Source of the DNA: Candidatus Heteroclostridium caecigallinarum | GTDB taxonomy: Bacteria; Bacillota; Clostridia; Christensenellales; CAG-314 | Reading direction: 5' to 3' | Assembly: GCA_904419725.1 (NCBI GenBank) | Contig: CAJFSP010000003.1 | Span: 1-32,969 of the forward strand | DNA length: 32,969 nucleotides | Shown: piece after piece, positions 1-6,871 of the stretch | Position numbering within the stretch: position 1 is the stretch's first letter | How the letters are laid out: each line of letters starts with the position of its first letter | Notes under the pieces: model-generated | What the model was told of the DNA's origin: nothing | What the model saw: only the letters and a program-made list of their open reading frames with translations | The model's database searches: none | Position numbers and translations under genes: made by a program

Positions 1-186
1 AACGTGAAAGGCGCTTTTCTTGTCACGGAAAAGCCGCCCGAAAGGCTGCTGCTGGTGGACGACGTCAAGACCACGGGCGCCACGCTGGGCGAGGCGGCGG
101 CAGCGCTCAAAAAGGCGGGCTGCCGCGAAGTTTATTGCCTGACATTCGCCTCGGCGGTCAGAAAACCTAAAACAGGCGGACTGTGA
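1..186 (+). CDS. comF: ComF family phosphoribosyltransferase, C-terminal fragment
   Basis: This is the 3' end of a gene that begins before the window; the frame is open from base 1 to a TGA at 184-186. The visible 61 residues contain the PRPP-binding signature of type I phosphoribosyltransferases (LLLVDDVKTTGATL), followed by a short helix-strand end (AGCREVYCLTFASA) as in ComFC/GntX proteins. ComF proteins are needed for natural DNA uptake in competent species, but homologues are widespread in non-competent bacteria and the exact reaction is unsettled. In Bacillus a ribosome hibernation factor gene (hpf) lies between comF and secA; here secA follows directly after 78 bases. Family assignment is good, the role is inferred, and the N-terminal half, including any zinc finger, cannot be seen. 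Confidence 0.8.
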   Translation, partial: NVKGAFLVTEKPPERLLLVDDVKTTGATLGEAAAALKKAGCREVYCLTFASAVRKPKTGGL

Positions 187-221
187 CGGCATAAAAAACG
201 CCGCCCGTGGAAAAAATCGGG

Positions 222-227
222 TATAAT
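222..227 (+). promoter_or_regulatory. Possible secA -10 box (TATAAT)
   Basis: A perfect TATAAT lies 37 bases before the secA start, in an AT-rich stretch after comF. No convincing -35 hexamer sits 16-18 bases upstream, so this may be a weak promoter or chance. No terminator separates comF from secA, so read-through is also likely. Confidence 0.4.
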
Positions 228-264
228 ATTTCAAATTCCAAAATATATGTAACGGAGTGTTTAT

Positions 265-2925
265 ATGGGAATTTTCGGAAACTTGTTCAAGAGTCAGAAC
301 GATAAAGAAATCATCGCCCTCAAAAAGACGGCGGACAAAGTCGAGGCGCTCGCCGACAAGTACAAGGCGATGAGCGACGAGGAACTGACAAAGCAGACCG
401 CCGTCCTCAAACAGCGGCTGGCGGACGGCGAAACCACCGACGACATTCTGCCCGACGCTTTTGCCGTGGTGCGCGAAGCGGGCGACAGAATTTTGCACAT
501 GCGTCATTTTTATGTGCAGATTCTCGGCGGCATAGTGCTGCACCAGGGGCGTATCGCCCAGATGGCGACGGGCGAAGGCAAAACCCTTGTGGCGACGCTG
601 CCGGCGTATCTCAACGCGCTGACGGGCAAAGGCGTGCATATAGTCACAGTCAACGACTATCTGGCGCAGCGCGACGCCGAGTGGATGGGCAAGATATACA
701 AATTTTTGGGGCTCAGCGTGGGCGTCATCGTGCATAACCAATCCAGGGCGCAGAAGCGCGCCGCTTACGCCTGCGACATAACTTACGGCACAAATAACGA
801 AATCGGTTTCGACTATCTGCGCGACAACATGGCGACGAGCAAAGCCGACCTGGTGATGAGAGACTTGGAATTCGTCATCATCGACGAGGTGGACAGCATT
901 CTCATCGACGAAGCCAGAACGCCGCTCATCATTTCGGGCAAGGGCAACCGTTCCAGCGAGATGTACGTCACTGCCAACAAGTTCGCCAAAACGCTTGTTG
1001 AAGGCAGCGACTTTGAGGTGGACGAAAAGGAAAAGGCCGTGCGTCTTAACGACAACGGCGTAATGAAAGCCGAAAGTTTCTTCAAGGTGGACAACCTTTC
1101 GGATATAGAAAACTCCGAACTCAACCACTATATTCTGCAAGCGCTCAAAGCCAACTTCATCATGAAGCGCGACAACGACTATATAGTGGAAAACGGCGAA
1201 ATCGTCATAGTTGACGAATTTACCGGCCGTAAAATGGAAGGCAGGCGTTACAGCGCCGGTCTGCACCAGGCAATCGAGGCAAAAGAGGGCGTGCGCATCA
1301 AGGAAGAAAACAAGACGCTCGCCACCATCACTTTCCAGAACCTGTTCCGCCTTTACCGCAAACTCAGCGGCATGACGGGTACGGCCAAAACGGAAGAAGC
1401 CGAGTTCAACTCGATTTACAAACTCGACGTGGTGGAAATTCCGACGAACAAGCCGGTCGCCAGGGTGGACTACAACGACGTTATTTTCAAAACGGAAAAA
1501 GGCAAACTCAAAGCCATTGTGGAAGACGTGGCGGAGCGCCACAAATCGGGTCAGCCTATGCTGATAGGTACGCTGACGGTGGAAAAATCGGAAGAACTCA
1601 GCAAACTGCTTAACGCCAAGGGCATAAGGCACAACGTGCTCAACGCCAAAAACCACGAGCGCGAGGCGGAAATCGTGGCGCAGGCGGGGCGTTTCGGCGC
1701 CGTTACAATCGCCACCAACATGGCGGGCCGCGGCACGGATATTCTGCTGGGCGGCAACCCGGAATTTCTCGCCAAGAGAGACATGGCAAACGCCGGCGTG
1801 GAGGCGGAACTTATCGAAAGCGCCACCAGTTACAAATCCGACAAGACGGCTGACGAGGAAGCCGCCACAAAGCAATACCGCGAACTTTACGAGAAACATA
1901 AAAAACTCACCGACGCCGACAGGGAAAAGGTGCTGTCGGTGGGCGGTCTGCATATAATCGGCACCGAAAGACACGAAAGCAGGCGTATCGACAACCAGCT
2001 GCGCGGCCGCGCGGGACGTCAGGGCGACCCGGGTTCCAGCGTGTTCTTCATTTCGCTGGAAGACGACCTCGCCAGAATTTTCGGCGGCGAAAAAATGCAG
2101 AAACTCTTCAACCTGCTTAAAGTGGAAGAAGACATGCCGATAGAGGCGAAAATCATCACCAAACAGATTGAGCGCGCCCAGGAACGCATAGAAGACAGAA
2201 ACTTCTCGTCCAGAAAACACGTGCTGCAATACGACGACGTGATGAACGAGCAAAGGTCGCTCATTTACAGCGAACGCAACAAGGTGCTTAGCGGCGAGGA
2301 CATACACGGCGACCTCAAAGAAATGATAAAGGCTGTGTGTCAAAAACTGCTCGCCCGCTATGTTGACATGAGCAGAAGCACGCAGGACTGGCAGACAGAC
2401 GAACTCAACGACATTCTGTGCAAAGACTTTTTCAACACCAACGACGCATATATCGTCAGGGAAGAACTTGAAAAGATTACGGGCGAAGAGTTCAAGACAA
2501 AACTGCAAAACGACCTTATCGCCGCGCTTGACGCCAAGGTGGAAGAAAACAAGGAAAAGGGCATCGACTTTAAGGAAGTGGAACGCTTCATTATGCTTAA
2601 AGTGGTGGACGAAAAGTGGATGGACCACATCGACGCCATGGATCAGCTGCGCCGCGGCATAGGCCTTATGGCGTACGGCAACTACGACCCGGTGCAGGCG
2701 TACAAAAAAGAAGGCTTCGACATGTTTGAAAACATGATTAGCGACATTCAGTACGACGCCGTTAAATATTGCCTGCGCGTCAACGTGCGCCGCGTGCTGG
2801 TGGAACAGCCCGCCAAGCCGAAGCAGATGAACCCGGAAATCAACCCTAACCTCAACCGCAACGGCCCTTGCCCGTGCGGAAGCGGCAAAAAATACAAACA
2901 CTGCTGCGGCAAAGACGTTAAATAA
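265..2925 (+). CDS. secA: Protein translocase subunit SecA
   Basis: SecA is the ATPase motor that pushes unfolded preproteins through the SecYEG channel at the cytoplasmic membrane. The 886-residue protein has the usual size. A Walker A motif (MATGEGKT, residues 100-107) and a DEVD Walker B/DEAD-like motif (207-210) form the first nucleotide-binding domain. The second motor domain carries ATNMAGRGTDI and the QLRGRAGRQGDPG motif. The C-terminus ends with the SEC-C zinc finger CPCGSGKKYKHCCG, which binds SecB or ribosomes in other species. The ATG is preceded by GGAG with 7 bases spacing. The gene is followed by a strong terminator, so secA forms a unit on its own or with comF. Assignment is essentially certain. 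There is no sign of a second, accessory SecA2. Confidence 0.98.
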   Translation: MGIFGNLFKSQNDKEIIALKKTADKVEALADKYKAMSDEELTKQTAVLKQRLADGETTDDILPDAFAVVREAGDRILHMRHFYVQILGGIVLHQGRIAQMATGEGKTLVATLPAYLNALTGKGVHIVTVNDYLAQRDAEWMGKIYKFLGLSVGVIVHNQSRAQKRAAYACDITYGTNNEIGFDYLRDNMATSKADLVMRDLEFVIIDEVDSILIDEARTPLIISGKGNRSSEMYVTANKFAKTLVEGSDFEVDEKEKAVRLNDNGVMKAESFFKVDNLSDIENSELNHYILQALKANFIMKRDNDYIVENGEIVIVDEFTGRKMEGRRYSAGLHQAIEAKEGVRIKEENKTLATITFQNLFRLYRKLSGMTGTAKTEEAEFNSIYKLDVVEIPTNKPVARVDYNDVIFKTEKGKLKAIVEDVAERHKSGQPMLIGTLTVEKSEELSKLLNAKGIRHNVLNAKNHEREAEIVAQAGRFGAVTIATNMAGRGTDILLGGNPEFLAKRDMANAGVEAELIESATSYKSDKTADEEAATKQYRELYEKHKKLTDADREKVLSVGGLHIIGTERHESRRIDNQLRGRAGRQGDPGSSVFFISLEDDLARIFGGEKMQKLFNLLKVEEDMPIEAKIITKQIERAQERIEDRNFSSRKHVLQYDDVMNEQRSLIYSERNKVLSGEDIHGDLKEMIKAVCQKLLARYVDMSRSTQDWQTDELNDILCKDFFNTNDAYIVREELEKITGEEFKTKLQNDLIAALDAKVEENKEKGIDFKEVERFIMLKVVDEKWMDHIDAMDQLRRGIGLMAYGNYDPVQAYKKEGFDMFENMISDIQYDAVKYCLRVNVRRVLVEQPAKPKQMNPEINPNLNRNGPCPCGSGKKYKHCCGKDVK

Positions 2926-2931
2926 CCGTCG

Positions 2932-2962
2932 GTCTCCGCCTTTCACGGCGGAGGCTTTTTTT
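2932..2962 (+). terminator. Rho-independent terminator after secA
   Basis: GTCTCCGCC (2932-2940) pairs with GGCGGAGGC (2947-2955) in a 9-bp stem (one G-U) with a 6-base loop, followed by seven T (2956-2962). It starts 6 bases after the secA stop codon. Confidence 0.9.
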
Positions 2963-3069
2963 CGTCTTTTTTGATAAAATCGATGAAATCCGACGAAAAA
3001 CCGCCGAAATTTACAAAAAAATTACAGTTTCTTTACTGAAAATTGATTTTTATTTCGGCGGGCATGTTG

Positions 3070-3075
3070 TATAAT
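3070..3075 (+). promoter_or_regulatory. -10 box of an orphan transcription unit
   Basis: A perfect TATAAT sits in the middle of the secA-prfB gap. The nearest -35-like hexamer, TTGATT at 3043-3048, is 21 bases away, longer than optimal, so the promoter is only moderately convincing. It points to the candidate small RNA that follows. Confidence 0.5.
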
Positions 3076-3081
3076 ATAGCC

Positions 3082-3195
3082 AAGAACCAAGCGGCGATGT
3101 GAATGGTTTCCGTCGTTTGCGTTCGAAATTTAATAAGGTTCTCCCATAAATTGATGTATAAAAAGGTCCGCTTTCTCCCCAAGGCGGGCCTTTTT
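3082..3195 (+). ncRNA. Candidate structured small RNA, family unknown
   Basis: This is the main content of the 350-base gap between secA and prfB. About 7 bases after a TATAAT box the sequence can fold into a long helix: AGAACC (3083-3088) pairs perfectly with GGTTCT (3137-3142), and immediately inside it AAGCGGCG (3089-3096) pairs with CGTCGTTT (3111-3118) with two G-U pairs. It ends in an intrinsic terminator: AAAAAGGTCCGC (3160-3171) pairs with GCGGGCCTTTTT (3184-3195), with one G-U pair. The predicted transcript is about 114 nt, with no credible reading frame. I do not recognise it as 6S RNA, SRP RNA, tmRNA, RNase P RNA or any riboswitch class I know. It could be a trans-acting sRNA or a leader that ends ahead of the separate prfB promoter. 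Confidence 0.5.
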
Positions 3196-3212
3196 ATTTG
3201 GCGGCGGTTGTG

Positions 3213-3242
3213 TTGACAATATCGCGGAGTGTGTGAGATAAT
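3213..3242 (+). promoter_or_regulatory. prfB promoter
   Basis: TTGACA (3213-3218), an 18-base spacer and GATAAT (3237-3242), with a TG one base before the -10 (extended -10). It lies 33 bases before the prfB start and downstream of the small RNA terminator. Confidence 0.75.
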
Positions 3243-3275
3243 TTAATGTAAAATTGTGTAAAGGAGTGATTTCTT

Positions 3276-4370
3276 TTGATTCAGAAAGACGAATTGAAAA
3301 GGGACGTCAAAGAACTGTCGTCGAAACTCGCCGGCATAGCCGAGTCGCTAGACGTGGACGCCTTGAACAAAGAACTTGCCGAACTCAACGGGCAGATGCA
3401 CGCCGAGGGCTTTTGGAACGACGTGCAGACGGCGCAGAAAGTGGCGCAGAGAGCCAAAAACATAGAATACAAGCTGGAAGAACTGGAAAAACTGACCTCG
3501 TCGCTTTCGGGGTGCGACGAACTTCTGGACATGTGCGGCGATGACGAAGCCATGCTGGAAGAAACCGCCGCCGAGTGCGAACGGCTCAAAAAGGAAATCG
3601 GCGAGTTGTATATTTCCACGCTGCTGCGCGGCAAATACGACGCCAACAACGCCATTCTCACGCTGCACGCCGGCGCGGGCGGCACCGAGGCGCAGGACTG
3701 GACCAGCATGCTCTACCGCATGTACACCAGATACTGCGAGCGCAGGGGCTACAAGGTTGTGGAAATGGACATGCTGCCGGGCGACGAGGCGGGTATAAAG
3801 AGCGTGACTTTTCAGGTGAACGGCGTGAACGCTTACGGATATCTCAAAGCCGAAAAGGGCGTGCACAGGCTGGTGCGCATTTCGCCTTTCGACGCCAACA
3901 AGCGCAGGCACACGTCTTTCGCTTCGCTGGAAGTCATGCCGGAAATCGACAACGACATTGACGTGGTCATCGAGGACAAAGACCTTAAAGTGGACACTTA
4001 CCGCAGCAGTGGCGCGGGCGGCCAGCACGTCAACAAGACGGAAAGCGCCATACGCATAACGCATATCCCGACCGGCATAATCGTGGCGTGCCAGAACGAG
4101 CGCAGCCAGATTCAGAACCGAGAACAGGCAATGAAAATGCTGCGGAGCAAACTCATCGAACTTAAAGAGCGCGAGCAGATGGAAGAAGCCATGTCCATCA
4201 AGGGCGAAATAAAGAAAATCGAGTGGGGCAGCCAGATACGCTCATATGTCTTTTGCCCTTACACGCTGGTCAAAGACCACCGCACGGGCTTTGAAAACCC
4301 TAATATCAACGAGGTTATGGACGGCAACATTCAGCCGTTTATAGAAGACTATTTGCAGAAGGCTTTGTGA
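3276..4370 (+). CDS. prfB: Peptide chain release factor 2 (RF2)
   Basis: RF2 recognises UGA and UAA stop codons in the ribosomal A site and triggers peptide release. The 364-residue protein carries the SPF codon-recognition motif (RISPFDANKRR) and the catalytic GGQ loop (SSGAGGQHVNKT). The start is TTG, 9 bases after AAGGAG; no ATG fits. In most bacteria prfB has an in-frame UGA at codon 26 (CTT TGA C) that needs +1 frameshifting for autoregulation. Here codons 25-26 are CTA GAC, giving Leu-Asp in frame, so the whole protein is read without a shift and this control is absent. The gene itself ends in TGA. It overlaps tsaD by one base, which implies coupled translation. Assignment is very secure. 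Confidence 0.97.
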   Translation: MIQKDELKRDVKELSSKLAGIAESLDVDALNKELAELNGQMHAEGFWNDVQTAQKVAQRAKNIEYKLEELEKLTSSLSGCDELLDMCGDDEAMLEETAAECERLKKEIGELYISTLLRGKYDANNAILTLHAGAGGTEAQDWTSMLYRMYTRYCERRGYKVVEMDMLPGDEAGIKSVTFQVNGVNAYGYLKAEKGVHRLVRISPFDANKRRHTSFASLEVMPEIDNDIDVVIEDKDLKVDTYRSSGAGGQHVNKTESAIRITHIPTGIIVACQNERSQIQNREQAMKMLRSKLIELKEREQMEEAMSIKGEIKKIEWGSQIRSYVFCPYTLVKDHRTGFENPNINEVMDGNIQPFIEDYLQKAL

Positions 4371-5380
4371 TGAAGGACGTCGTTATACTCGGCATCGAGT
4401 CGTCGTGCGACGAAACCGCCGCCGCCGTCGTCAGAAACGGGCGGCAGGTGCTGTCAAGCGTTGTCAACTCGCAGATAGAAATACACAAAGAATACGGCGG
4501 AGTGGTGCCGGAAATAGCCAGCCGCAACCATGTGCGCAACATCGATTGCGTGGTTAAAGCCGCCCTGGACGAGGCGGGCGTGACGCCCTTTGACCTTGAC
4601 GGCATCGCCGTGACATACGGCGCGGGGCTGGTGGGCGCTCTGCTGGTGGGCGTGTCTTTCGCCAAGTCGCTGAGCCAGGCGACGGGCGTGCCTCTCATAA
4701 AGGTCAACCACATAGAGGGGCATATATGCGCCAACTATATTACCCATCCCGAACTTGAACCGCCGTTCGTGTGCCTGCTTGCCAGCGGCGGACATACCGC
4801 CGTCGTCATGGTGGAGAGTTACACCGATTACAGCGTGCTGAAAACCACGATAGACGACGCCTGCGGCGAAGCGTTCGACAAAGTGGCGCGTACGCTGGGA
4901 CTGCCTTATCCCGGCGGCGTGTGGGTGGACAAACTCGCCCGCGAAGGGAAAAACACTGCCGATTTCAAATCCGCCGTGATGAAAGACGGAAATTTCAGTT
5001 ACAGCGGACTTAAAACCGGCGTCATAAATTACGTGCACAACATGAGCCAGAAGGGGCTGGAAATAAACAAAAACGACGTGGCGAAGAGTTTTACCATGGC
5101 GGCGGTGAAAGGGCTTGTGGACGAGGCGGCGGATACCGCCGCGGCATCGGTAAAAAAACTGTGCGTCGCCGGCGGAGTGGGCGCCAACAGTTATCTCAGA
5201 GAGTACGCCGCCGAAATATGCGCGAAAAAGGGCGTGGCGCTGTTTCTGCCCGAGCTGAAATACTGCGGCGACAACGCCGCCATGATTGCCGCGCAGGGGT
5301 ACTTTTTGATGAGAGAAAACAAGGATATAGCCGATTTTTCGCTCAACGCCTGCCCGACGCTGACATTAAAAACAAAATAA
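4370..5380 (+). CDS. tsaD: tRNA N6-adenosine threonylcarbamoyltransferase TsaD
   Basis: TsaD (Kae1/YgjD family) transfers the threonylcarbamoyl group from TC-AMP to A37 of tRNAs that read ANN codons, working with TsaB and TsaE, which are not in this window. The N-terminus has the ASKHA ATPase signature ILGIESSCDETAAAVV, and the metal-binding HIEGH motif lies near residue 110. A second phosphate-binding region (VAGGVGANSYLR) and NAAMIA near the end complete the fold. The 336-residue length is typical. I choose the ATG at 4370, which overlaps the prfB stop as TGATG and has AGAAGG 7 bases upstream; a GTG one codon earlier (4367) is the alternative. A terminator follows closely. Assignment is secure. 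Confidence 0.96.
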   Translation: MKDVVILGIESSCDETAAAVVRNGRQVLSSVVNSQIEIHKEYGGVVPEIASRNHVRNIDCVVKAALDEAGVTPFDLDGIAVTYGAGLVGALLVGVSFAKSLSQATGVPLIKVNHIEGHICANYITHPELEPPFVCLLASGGHTAVVMVESYTDYSVLKTTIDDACGEAFDKVARTLGLPYPGGVWVDKLAREGKNTADFKSAVMKDGNFSYSGLKTGVINYVHNMSQKGLEINKNDVAKSFTMAAVKGLVDEAADTAAASVKKLCVAGGVGANSYLREYAAEICAKKGVALFLPELKYCGDNAAMIAAQGYFLMRENKDIADFSLNACPTLTLKTK

Positions 5381-5383
5381 CGC

Positions 5384-5412
5384 GGCGGACGCAATGTCCG
5401 CCTTTATTTTTG
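5384..5412 (+). terminator. Rho-independent terminator after tsaD
   Basis: GGCGGAC (5384-5390), loop GCAAT, GTCCGCC (5396-5402), then TTTATTTTTT. It begins 3 bases after the tsaD stop and separates prfB-tsaD from the next operon. Confidence 0.85.
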
Positions 5413-5428
5413 ATTTTCATTGTAATGC

Positions 5429-5457
5429 TTGACATTACAACAAATAAGTTTTATCAT
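5429..5457 (+). promoter_or_regulatory. Promoter of the flavoprotein-macrodomain-sirtuin operon
   Basis: TTGACA (5429-5434), 17-base spacer, TATCAT (5452-5457). The expected start of transcription near 5464 lies only about 11 bases before the ATG at 5475, so the 5' leader would be very short with the GGAG at its very end. Confidence 0.65.
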
Positions 5458-5474
5458 TGTGCGCGGAGAGAATT

Positions 5475-6095
5475 ATGCGAGTCAAAGACGTGTTTTTGTT
5501 TTTGCCGGGCGAGGCGCACACGGTGGTCATGGCGACCGCGGACGAACGGGACAGACCCGTCACCTGCGCCGCCGACGTGATGGACTGCGACGAAACGGGG
5601 CTGTGTTTTCTGACGGCGCGGGGCAAAAATTTTTATTCCCGGCTGAAAAGGGGCGGATACGTGTCGCTGACCGGCATAAAGGGCGACAGCACCATGACAA
5701 GGGCGGCCGCCTCGGTGAGCGGCGAGGTCAGGGAAGAAAGCGCGGAGACCCTCAAAAGGCTGCCGGACAAAAACCTCTATATGTACGAAATTTATCCCAC
5801 GGAAAAGTCGAGAAGCGCGCTTGCCGCTTTCAAACTGTATAAAGGCCGCTGCGAGTGGTTTGACCTGTCTAAAAAGCCGATAGAACGCTTCGATATGGCT
5901 TTCGGCGGCGGAGAGACAAGCGGCGGATATTTCGTGACGGACAAATGCCGCGCCTGCGGCAAATGCGCCGAAGTCTGCCCGCAAAACTGCGTGGACATCG
6001 GCGAAAAAGCCGTCATCAGGCAAAACAACTGTCTGCGCTGCGGCAACTGCGCGGAGGTCTGCCCTTACGGCGCGGTGGAAAGGAGAGATTTATGA
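5475..6095 (+). CDS. Pyridoxamine-5'-phosphate-oxidase-fold protein fused to a 2[4Fe-4S] ferredoxin
   Basis: The 206-residue protein has two parts. Residues 1-140 resemble the split-barrel flavin-binding fold of pyridoxamine 5'-phosphate oxidase-like (PPOX) proteins: a beta-rich start with HTVVMATADERDRP, LCFLTARGKNFYSRLK and YVSLTGIKG. Residues 158-196 hold two CxxCxxCxxxCP motifs (Cys 158, 161, 164, 168 and 186, 189, 192, 196) typical of an 8Fe-8S ferredoxin. Such fusions occur in anaerobes as predicted flavin/iron-sulfur electron carriers, with no defined substrate. There is no signal peptide, so it should be cytoplasmic. The ATG at 5475 has GGAG 6 bases upstream; a TTG at 5457 is less likely. 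Its stop overlaps the macrodomain start by 4 bases (ATGA), so the two are translationally coupled. The domain calls are good; the function is unknown. Confidence 0.85.
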   Translation: MRVKDVFLFLPGEAHTVVMATADERDRPVTCAADVMDCDETGLCFLTARGKNFYSRLKRGGYVSLTGIKGDSTMTRAAASVSGEVREESAETLKRLPDKNLYMYEIYPTEKSRSALAAFKLYKGRCEWFDLSKKPIERFDMAFGGGETSGGYFVTDKCRACGKCAEVCPQNCVDIGEKAVIRQNNCLRCGNCAEVCPYGAVERRDL

Positions 6096-6871
6096 ATCAG
6101 ACGGCGAAACTCGATTATCTCATCAATTATCTTCTGGCGGAAAACCCCGCATACAGAAGCGTCGCCGTTCCTGACGGCGAAGGCGAAAAGCGGCGCCTTT
6201 TGCGGAGTCTTATGAACCTGCGCCCGCCCGTGGAAATCAGCGGCGAGTTTCTGGCGGTGCAGGACGACTATCTGCGCGCCGAAACCGCCGCGAAAGGAGT
6301 GGCGGAGCCGCGCTCGCTGACAGAAAGGGAAAATGGCGTGTATCTGTGGAGAGGCGACATTACTCTGCTTGCCGCCGACGGGATAGTAAATGCCGCAAAC
6401 AGCAAGATGCTGGGGTGTTTCGTGCCGTGCCACGGCTGTGTGGACAACGCTATACATTCCGCCGCCGGCGTGCAGCTGCGGCTTAAATGCCGCGAGATAA
6501 TGGAAGAGCAGGGGCATGACGAGCAAGCGGGCGGCGTCAAAATAACCCCCGCGTACAACCTGCCGTCAAAATACGTGCTGCATACAGTGGGCCCTGTTGT
6601 GAGCGGCGTGCCGAGCGGCATGGACGAGCGGCTTTTGCGCTCCTGCTACGTTTCGTGCATGGACAAGGCGGCGGAGTATAACCTGAAAACACTGGCGTTT
6701 TGCTGCGTGTCCACGGGGGAATTCGGCTTTCCGCGGCAAAGGGCGGCGGAAATCGCCGTGGATACCGTCAGACGATATCGCAAAAACAAAGCAAACGCCC
6801 CGGAGGTGATATTCGATGTGTTCGGACAGGAAGACTACGACATATATGACAGACTGCTCGGCGGCCGCTGA
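6092..6871 (+). CDS. Zinc-type macrodomain protein, predicted protein-ADP-ribosyl hydrolase
   Basis: Macrodomains bind ADP-ribose; the zinc-dependent class removes ADP-ribose from proteins modified by class M sirtuins. In this 259-residue protein the macrodomain spans roughly residues 83-259: GDITLLAADGIVNAANSKMLGC (88-109), given here only as a landmark, then a Cys/His cluster (C109, C113, H114, C116) where zinc-dependent macrodomains place their metal, AIHSAAG (120-126), HTVGPVV (164-170) and the phosphate loop STGEFGFP (207-214). The first 80 residues form a helical extension also seen in the family. The ATG has AGGAG upstream and overlaps the preceding gene by 4 bases. The sirtuin gene starts inside its last 56 bases. 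In Staphylococcus and Streptococcus the equivalent pair sits with GcvH-L and LplA2, both missing here, so the target is unknown. Confidence 0.88.
   Translation: MNQTAKLDYLINYLLAENPAYRSVAVPDGEGEKRRLLRSLMNLRPPVEISGEFLAVQDDYLRAETAAKGVAEPRSLTERENGVYLWRGDITLLAADGIVNAANSKMLGCFVPCHGCVDNAIHSAAGVQLRLKCREIMEEQGHDEQAGGVKITPAYNLPSKYVLHTVGPVVSGVPSGMDERLLRSCYVSCMDKAAEYNLKTLAFCCVSTGEFGFPRQRAAEIAVDTVRRYRKNKANAPEVIFDVFGQEDYDIYDRLLGGR

Noticed and set aside
3099..3149. A 16-residue basic peptide frame (GTG start) inside the candidate small RNA
   Set aside because: No Shine-Dalgarno precedes it, the start would be inside a helix and there is no codon run that would suggest a leader-peptide attenuator.
3254..3544. 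A 96-codon frame starting just before prfB, considered as a possible first part of a frameshifted prfB
   Set aside because: The translation is an Arg-rich shadow, and the prfB frame already contains the full N-terminus with a good ribosome binding site.
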